DNA of 20,712 nucleotides from a virus. The position numbers and the translations under genes are program-made. The stretch covers positions 1 through 20,712 of IMG/VR virus record IMGVR_UViG_3300021085_002714. The stretch is one strand, 5' to 3'. This document shows, piece by piece, positions 15,835 to 20,712 of the stretch. Every line of letters starts with the position of its first letter. Position 1 is the stretch's first letter. The notes beneath the pieces were generated by a model. The model was not told where the DNA came from. It searched no databases and saw only the letters and a program-made list of their open reading frames with translations.

Positions 15835-16395
15835 TTGGAAATAATAGAAATTCCGTATTTATTATCACAAGAAAAATGTTCGTATGTTATTGAACTGGCA
15901 AAGAAACATGGAATATTGAATTCAAAAAATGATACTAGCTTGAACGCTAATTTTATTATAGAATATGATGAACATGATGATGATGTTCTTGATTCCATAG
16001 AAAATTCTATATCAAGTCAAATTGGTATATCAGTAAAAAATTTTGAATGTTTACAAGTAGTTAGATATAATGTTGATGGAAATATTAAACCACACTATGA
16101 TTGGTTAGATGTTAATGACGAGAAATTATCAGATGAACTGAAAGAAGAGGGAAATAAAACGCACTCATGTCTTGTTTATCTAAATGATAATTTTAGTGGA
16201 GGTGAAACTTATTTTATTAATGAAAATAAAAAAATAATTCCAAAAAAAGGTAAGGGATTAATATGGACAAATATTAAAAACGGAGAATGTCTATATGAAT
16301 CATTACACGAAGGACTACCTGTTACTGAAGGAGAAAAGTGGATTTTAGTAACATGGATTAGAGAAAATGAAATTAGAAAAAACCAAAATGGGTAA
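15835..16395 (+). CDS. 2OG-Fe(II) oxygenase, prolyl-4-hydroxylase-like
   Basis: 186 residues. This is a double-stranded beta-helix dioxygenase using Fe(II), O2 and 2-oxoglutarate, typically to hydroxylate a protein or other substrate. Visible ligands: HYD (H87, D89) and distal H158 in LHEGLPV for iron, with K168 in GEKWILVTW for the 2-oxoglutarate carboxylate. NFSGGETYF is the usual strand between them. Only a TTG start (15835) keeps the N-terminal strand EIIEIPYLLSQEKC; an in-frame TAA at 15817-15819 blocks further extension and no ATG lies between. AAGAA at 15818-15822 is a weak ribosome-binding site. It sits among structural genes and overlaps the next gene by 8 nt. Family secure; the target is unknown. 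Confidence 0.9.
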   Translation: MEIIEIPYLLSQEKCSYVIELAKKHGILNSKNDTSLNANFIIEYDEHDDDVLDSIENSISSQIGISVKNFECLQVVRYNVDGNIKPHYDWLDVNDEKLSDELKEEGNKTHSCLVYLNDNFSGGETYFINENKKIIPKKGKGLIWTNIKNGECLYESLHEGLPVTEGEKWILVTWIRENEIRKNQNG

Positions 16396-17047
16396 AGAAT
16401 TCAAAAAGAAATATATGCACCCAACTCGTAGAAAGTTGGTAGACATGGTTCAAACTGGTGAGTATGATAAGAATACTACTATTGGGTATGATAAAGCAGA
16501 AGAAACTCGTAAAGTAGGTGATGTTTGGGAAGATGAACACCATAAGTACGAGAAGAAAGATGGTTTTATAGTAAAAACTGGTAAAAACCATGAACAAATA
16601 CAAGAAATTAGAAAATATCTTGAAGATAAAGCAAAATGTAAGAATCCTGAGTGTAAAACTATAAAGAAAACAGATAAAGATAAACAATTTATAGAAAAGG
16701 GAGGGTTTTGCTTAAATTGTACAGTAGATAGAGAACATGAAATAAAAACTGCTGGTATCTGGCAAGAATATCAAGATTACAAAGTTTGGACAAGAATGAT
16801 TATTTTTGGAAAAACTAAATTAGAAAGTTATAGCCAATCTATATCCGAAGTTAAGGAACAATACGAAATGATTGGTTCAGATGGGAAAGTTACTGAAACT
16901 TGGAAACTACCAAAACCCATCGAAGAGGTGAAAAAAGAAATTCAAGAACTCATTGATTATGGAAAAAATGAAATTAAGGAGTTAGAAGAAAAAAGAAGAG
17001 TAGCCTTCAATAAAATTAAGGAGAAAAACTATGAACATTATATTTAA
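16388..17047 (+). CDS. Zinc-binding phage protein of unknown function
   Basis: 219 residues from ATG 16388, chosen because it overlaps the upstream stop by 8 nt (ATGGGTAA) and begins MGKEFKKKYMHPTRRKL; ATG 16367 would add seven residues. A treble-clef or ribbon-like metal site is likely: C84-X4-C89 (CKNPEC) and C108-X2-C111 (CLNC). The last 50 or so residues are charged and helical (VKKEIQELIDYGKNEIKELEEKRR), probably a coiled coil. I do not recognise a named domain. Position between the oxygenase and the terminase suggests a conserved late or structural-module gene. Its 3' end carries the ribosome-binding site of the next gene. Confidence 0.75.
   Translation: MGKEFKKKYMHPTRRKLVDMVQTGEYDKNTTIGYDKAEETRKVGDVWEDEHHKYEKKDGFIVKTGKNHEQIQEIRKYLEDKAKCKNPECKTIKKTDKDKQFIEKGGFCLNCTVDREHEIKTAGIWQEYQDYKVWTRMIIFGKTKLESYSQSISEVKEQYEMIGSDGKVTETWKLPKPIEEVKKEIQELIDYGKNEIKELEEKRRVAFNKIKEKNYEHYI
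17018..17023 (+). promoter_or_regulatory. Strong Shine-Dalgarno AAGGAG
   Basis: AAGGAG lies 7 nt before ATG 17031, inside the end of the upstream gene. It supports that start, which overlaps the upstream stop by 17 nt. Confidence 0.7.
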
Positions 17048-17720
17048 TCTATTTGCTAAAAGGTGGAAAGAATTATTAATTCTACTTTTAATTTCAATAA
17101 TCTTTTTTATGAGAGGATGTGATTCTGATTATGGAGATAAGGAAATAATAAACATAGATGGTGAGGACTTTGAACTACTAGAACAAAAAACCGATACCAT
17201 TTATGTAGAAAAAGAAGTTAAAGTAACAAAGTATGTACCAAAGTACATTACAAAAGAAGTAATTAAAGAAGTTCAAATACCAGCAAATGTAGATTCACTT
17301 GCTATCATTAAAGATTACTTCTCAAAGGTAACAGTAACCGATACTCTAAACCTTGATTATGATTTTCCAAAAGAAGTTACAGATTCTTTAGGAAATAAAC
17401 CAGCAAGTAGTTTAGGATATGGTATTCTTACTGATATTATCTCACAAAACAGAATCGAATCAAGAGAAATTGATTGGTTCTTCAAGATTCCAACTGTTTA
17501 CAATACTACAATTGTAAAAGAGTTACCTAAAACTGAATTTTATTATGGTTTTGGAGTAGGAGTTGACCAAACAAATGGATTTGGTAACTTAAGTTTGAAT
17601 GGATTGGTAAAAACTAAGAAAAAACAAATATATGGCCTCAACCTAGGATTATCAAATCAGGCAGGACAATATAAACCATTCATTGGTACATCCTTTTATT
17701 GGAAAATAGGAAAAAAATAA
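17031..17720 (+). CDS. Membrane-anchored protein with beta-rich C-terminus, unknown function
   Basis: 229 residues. A single hydrophobic helix at about 14-27 (ELLILLLISIIFFM) follows a short basic N-terminus (KRWK), consistent with an N-in membrane anchor. RGC at 28-30 is not a canonical lipobox because arginine occupies -2. Residues 55-90 form a Lys/Glu/Val-alternating stretch (VEKEVKVTKYVPKYITKEV). The last 65 residues alternate Gly/aromatic strands (FYYGFGVGVDQTNGFGNLSL ... FIGTSFYWKIGKK), resembling a small outer-membrane-type beta-barrel tail. A spanin-like or envelope role is possible but unproven. It starts with a strong ribosome-binding site and ends 1 nt before the terminase gene. 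Confidence 0.72.
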   Translation: MNIIFNLFAKRWKELLILLLISIIFFMRGCDSDYGDKEIINIDGEDFELLEQKTDTIYVEKEVKVTKYVPKYITKEVIKEVQIPANVDSLAIIKDYFSKVTVTDTLNLDYDFPKEVTDSLGNKPASSLGYGILTDIISQNRIESREIDWFFKIPTVYNTTIVKELPKTEFYYGFGVGVDQTNGFGNLSLNGLVKTKKKQIYGLNLGLSNQAGQYKPFIGTSFYWKIGKK

Positions 17721-17721
17721 A

Positions 17722-19314
17722 ATGGCTAAACAAAGTCTAAAAGAAATAATAAAAATTGAGTATCAGAAATGTGCTCAAGACCCTATATACTTCATGAAGA
17801 AGTACTGTATGATACAACATCCAGTTAGGGGTAAGATTCCTTTTCACTTATATCAGTTTCAAGAAAGAACTTTAGACCAATTCGCAGAACATCGTTATAA
17901 CATTATCCTTAAATCTCGACAAACAGGTATCTCAACCTTAACTGCTGGATTTTCACTTTGGAAGATGTTATTCAATCAAGATTTTAATGTATTGGTAATT
18001 GCAACTAAACAAGAGGTTGCTAAGAACCTTGTAACGAAGGTTCGTGTAATGAATCAGTACTTACCATCGTGGTTAAAACAAACAACAGTAGAGGATAACA
18101 AACTATCCCTTCGATACTCAAATGGTTCTCAGATAAAAGCAACTTCAGCCGCTGGTGATGCTGGTCGTTCTGAAGCACTATCCTTATTAGTATTTGATGA
18201 GGCGGCATTTATTGATAAGATTGAAGATATATGGGTATCATCACAATCAACACTATCGACTGGGGGTAATGCAATTATCCTTTCTACTCCAAATGGTGTA
18301 GGAAACTTCTTTCACAAAACTTGGGTAGGTGCAGAAGATGAAACAAATACCTTCAATACTATTAGATTACATTGGAGTGTACATCCTGAACGAAATCAAG
18401 ATTGGAGAGATGAACAAGAGGTACTATTAGGACCAAAAGGAGCAGCACAAGAGTGTGATTGTGATTTCGTTTCTTCTGGTGATACTGTAATAGACCCACA
18501 ACTCCTTATGTTCTATAAAGAATCATATGTACAAGAACCAGTAGAAAAGACTGGGTTCGATGGAAACCTTTGGAAGTGGGAATATCCAAACTATCAGAAA
18601 TCTTACATGGTAGTTGCCGATGTTGCTCGTGGTGATTCTGCCGATTTCTCGGCTTGTCATGTTATTGATATAGAAGAATCATCTCAAGTTGCAGAATACA
18701 AAGGTAAATTAGATACAAAAGATTTTGGGAACTTCTTAGTTTCCCTTTCAACTGATTATAATAATGCATTACTCGTTATTGAGAACGCAAACATTGGTTG
18801 GGCAGTAATACAACAAGTAATTGATAGAGGATATGGTAATCTTTTCTACATGAGTAAAGATTTGAAGTATGTAGATGTTGAGAATCAATTAAACAATAAA
18901 TACAACAGAGAAGAACGAAGTATGACAGCAGGTTTTTCTACTACCTCTAAAACAAGACCTCTAATTATTTCAAAGTTAGAACAATATATTAGAGAAAAAG
19001 ATATAACCATTCGTTCACAGAGAACAATAGATGAATTATTTACATTTATATGGAATGGTAACCGAGCAGAAGCAATGAGAGGTTATAATGATGATTTAAC
19101 TATGTCCCTTGCAATATCATTGTGGGTTAGAGATACTGCTTTGAGATTAAGACAAGAAGGAATTGATTTAACTAAACAGGCATTGGGTGGAATTAGTGCA
19201 CATCAATTAGATGTAGGTAACATGGGATTTGGAGGAAATTCATCAATGGATGAAAATCCATGGCAAATGAGAGTTGGAGACAATAATGAGGATTTGACTT
19301 GGTTAATTAAATAA
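17722..19314 (+). CDS. gp17: Terminase large subunit (T4 gp17-type)
   Basis: 530 residues, somewhat shorter than T4 gp17. This is the DNA-packaging motor ATPase and headful nuclease, which docks on the portal of the prohead. ATPase domain: Walker A KSRQTGIST at 64-72 and Walker B LLVFDEA with D159/E160, followed by the ILSTPNG coupling motif. Nuclease domain (RNase H fold): D300 in VVADVARGDSADF, E354 in LLVIENANIG, and D457/D458 in GYNDDLTMSLA, matching the acidic triad of the family. It begins 1 nt after the preceding stop and is followed by a 31-nt gap, a small gene and the portal gene, a T4-like arrangement. Confidence 0.97.
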   Translation: MAKQSLKEIIKIEYQKCAQDPIYFMKKYCMIQHPVRGKIPFHLYQFQERTLDQFAEHRYNIILKSRQTGISTLTAGFSLWKMLFNQDFNVLVIATKQEVAKNLVTKVRVMNQYLPSWLKQTTVEDNKLSLRYSNGSQIKATSAAGDAGRSEALSLLVFDEAAFIDKIEDIWVSSQSTLSTGGNAIILSTPNGVGNFFHKTWVGAEDETNTFNTIRLHWSVHPERNQDWRDEQEVLLGPKGAAQECDCDFVSSGDTVIDPQLLMFYKESYVQEPVEKTGFDGNLWKWEYPNYQKSYMVVADVARGDSADFSACHVIDIEESSQVAEYKGKLDTKDFGNFLVSLSTDYNNALLVIENANIGWAVIQQVIDRGYGNLFYMSKDLKYVDVENQLNNKYNREERSMTAGFSTTSKTRPLIISKLEQYIREKDITIRSQRTIDELFTFIWNGNRAEAMRGYNDDLTMSLAISLWVRDTALRLRQEGIDLTKQALGGISAHQLDVGNMGFGGNSSMDENPWQMRVGDNNEDLTWLIK

Positions 19315-19318
19315 CTAT

Positions 19319-19328
19319 ATATTTATAA
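19319..19328 (+). promoter_or_regulatory. Putative promoter-type element ATATTTATAA
   Basis: This is the third copy of TATTTATA (19320-19327), in the 31-nt gap between the terminase and the 130-residue gene and 17 nt before the start codon. It differs from the other two copies after the core (AAG instead of TAC). Confidence 0.38.
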
Positions 19329-19330
19329 GT

Positions 19331-19338
19331 TGAGGAGA
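19331..19338 (+). promoter_or_regulatory. Shine-Dalgarno TGAGGAGA
   Basis: GAGGAG at 19332-19337 lies 8 nt before ATG 19346. It favours that start over the in-frame ATG at 19355. Confidence 0.7.
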
Positions 19339-19345
19339 TAATAAT

Positions 19346-19738
19346 ATGATATCAATGAAAAAACTATTAAATGAAGATAAAAAGTACTGTAATGAGTACT
19401 TTGTAGAAAACTATGATGATATAAAAGAGTTCTTAGAATTCATAGAATCATATAAATCCGATATCAACGAAGCTGAATACCAAGGTAGAACAGTAAAACT
19501 TGGTAAACCAACGAGAGGCGATGTTAAGAAATTCAAAGTATATGTCAAAAACCCACAAGGTAACGTTGTAAAAGTTAACTTTGGACATGGAGGAACTTCT
19601 GCAAAGAAGCAAGGAGAGAAAACAATGAAAATCAGAAAATCTAATCCAGATGCACGAAAAGCATTTAGAGCTAGACATAACTGTGATTCACCAGGTCCAA
19701 GACACAAAGCAAGGTATTGGTCTTGTAGAAAATGGTAA
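19346..19738 (+). CDS. Conserved phage protein, probable prohead-associated, with cleavable N-terminus
   Basis: 130 residues. The N-terminal 42 residues are helical and acidic (DIKEFLEFIESYKSDINE); the rest is basic and compact. The C-terminal half holds KFKVYVKNPQGNVVKVNFG and then RKAFRARHNCDSPGPRHKAR followed by YWSCRKW, a His/Cys-rich ending that I recognise as recurrent in T4-like and marine phages, although I cannot name the family with confidence. INE at 40-42 followed by A43 matches the [LI]xE site of T4 prohead proteases, so a propeptide of 42 residues may be removed. The position between terminase and portal fits a capsid-assembly component. The start is supported by a strong ribosome-binding site. 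Confidence 0.75.
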   Translation: MISMKKLLNEDKKYCNEYFVENYDDIKEFLEFIESYKSDINEAEYQGRTVKLGKPTRGDVKKFKVYVKNPQGNVVKVNFGHGGTSAKKQGEKTMKIRKSNPDARKAFRARHNCDSPGPRHKARYWSCRKW

Positions 19739-19779
19739 AACAAAAATAAATAAAGGTTATAAATTAAAACAGGAATAAA

Positions 19780-20712
19780 ATGGCAGATACTTCATTTTTC
19801 GGCAGACTTACAAAACTTTTTCGTTCTCAAGCGGTAGTTACTATCGATAAGGATGGAAAAAGAAACGTATTTGATGGTGATGAAAGACAACAAACAAACT
19901 TATCATCATTAAGAGACCGATATACTAAATTACAGAAATCCTTCTTTGAACAATCAGGTGGTGCACAATCTATGGCATACCAACAAGTTCGTAGAGAGGT
20001 ATTCAGAGATTACGATGCAATGGATAATGACCCAATATTAGCATCAGCACTCGATATATACGCAGATGAATGTACATTAAAAAACGAATTTGGTGATGTA
20101 CTTCTTATTCAATCAGAAAATCAAAAAGTACAAGAAATATTACAGAACTTATTCTATGATGTATTAAACATAGAATTCAACCTGTGGCCTTGGACAAGAA
20201 ATCTAGTAAAGTATGGAGATTTCTTCTTAGGTTTAGAAGTTGCTGAAGGTAAGGGTATCGTAAATGTTACTCCTCATTCAGTTTACAACACAGAAAGATT
20301 AGAAAGAACAGACCCATCGAATCCAAACTCGGTAAAATTCAAAATTACGGAAGACCCGAATGGAAAAGAAGAATATGAAAACTTCGAAATCGCTCACTTT
20401 AGATTATTAGCAGATACTAACTGGTTACCTTATGGTAAATCAATGGTTGAAAATGGTAGAAGATTGTGGAAACAATTATCTCTAATGGAAGATGCTATGT
20501 TAATCCATAGAATCATGAGAGCACCTGAAAAAAGAGTTTTCAAAATTGATATTGGTAATATCCCACCAACAGAAGTGGATAACTATATGCAGAGAATCAT
20601 CAACAAGATGAAGAAAGTTCCTTTCATCGATAGAAATACTGGTGATTACAACTTAAAGTATAATATGCAAAATCTAACTGAAGATTTTTACTTACCAGTT
20701 AGAGGTGGTGAT
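19780..20712 (+). CDS. gp20: Portal vertex protein (T4 gp20-type), 3' partial
   Basis: The first 311 codons are present; the frame is open to the window edge. The portal is the dodecameric ring at one capsid vertex through which the terminase pumps DNA and to which the tail attaches. Family signature: YDAMDNDPILASALDIYADE at 78-97. It is followed by WPWTRNLVKYGDFFLGLEV, HFRLLADTNWLPYGKSMVEN and MRAPEKRVFKIDIGNIPP, all in the usual order of gp20-like proteins. ATG 19780 is preceded by AGGA (19771-19774) with 5 nt spacing. The 41-nt gap before it lacks the TATTTATA element but has AATAAATAAAGG. Prohead protease and major capsid genes would be expected beyond the right edge. Confidence 0.95.
   Translation, partial: MADTSFFGRLTKLFRSQAVVTIDKDGKRNVFDGDERQQTNLSSLRDRYTKLQKSFFEQSGGAQSMAYQQVRREVFRDYDAMDNDPILASALDIYADECTLKNEFGDVLLIQSENQKVQEILQNLFYDVLNIEFNLWPWTRNLVKYGDFFLGLEVAEGKGIVNVTPHSVYNTERLERTDPSNPNSVKFKITEDPNGKEEYENFEIAHFRLLADTNWLPYGKSMVENGRRLWKQLSLMEDAMLIHRIMRAPEKRVFKIDIGNIPPTEVDNYMQRIINKMKKVPFIDRNTGDYNLKYNMQNLTEDFYLPVRGGD

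Noticed and set aside
19739-19779. Possible TATAAATA-type promoter before the portal gene
   Set aside because: The gap has TTATAAATT and AATAAATAAAGG but no exact octamer, and such strings are common in this AT-rich DNA.
1-20712. tRNA genes, CRISPR arrays, insertion sequences, attachment sites
   Set aside because: Almost the entire window is occupied by coding sequence; the gaps (at most 92 nt) show no cloverleaf, spaced repeats, transposase or terminal inverted repeats.

Overview
The window looks like about 20.7 kb of an AT-rich, T4-related (myovirus-type) bacteriophage genome. It is probably marine, and the host is not determinable from this sequence alone. The phage assignment rests on three neighbouring genes at the right end: a T4 gp17-type terminase large subunit (17722-19314), a short conserved phage protein (19346-19738), and the first 311 codons of a T4 gp20-type portal protein (19780-end). 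Every supported gene is on the + strand, the genes are packed with 1-47 nt overlaps or gaps of at most 92 nt, and I see no tRNA, IS element or CRISPR array.

Region A (2-12533) is one uninterrupted block of about 12.5 kb. It holds eight consecutive radical SAM enzymes: 874, 2822, 4450, 5820, 7043, 8277, 9499 and 10815 (start positions). All eight share one layout: an N-terminal SPASM/twitch-like cysteine module placed before the radical SAM core, then a CX3CX2C cluster motif near residues 118-145. Seven have GGEP and a shared C-terminal tail motif; the eighth is divergent. The array is bracketed by glycan-flavoured genes. Upstream is a 5'-truncated LamG protein whose tail resembles the C-terminus of beta-1,4-galactosyltransferases (GT7). 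A free-standing LamG-like gene sits between the first two radical SAM genes. Downstream is a degenerate RmlC-like cupin and a 38-40 codon basic ORF. Four junctions are ATGA overlaps and one is TAATG, so the block is probably co-transcribed and translationally coupled. Together these suggest a phage-encoded pathway for modifying a sugar or surface-linked product, but no substrate can be read from the sequence.

Region B (12578-17720) holds a 1054-residue mosaic protein, a 2OG-Fe(II) oxygenase, a zinc-binding protein of unknown function and a membrane-anchored protein of unknown function. The mosaic protein joins an HxGH nucleotidyltransferase, a duplicated helical motif, an SH3-like segment, a zinc ribbon, a very basic segment and an ATP-dependent-ligase-like domain. 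These modules are separated by [LI]xE tripeptides that resemble T4 prohead-protease sites, so I propose that it is a processed, capsid-internal polyprotein.

Region C (17722-20712) is the packaging/portal module. Three of the intergenic gaps (before 12578, 15835 and 19346) each carry the octamer TATTTATA, which I read as a possible shared promoter-type element.
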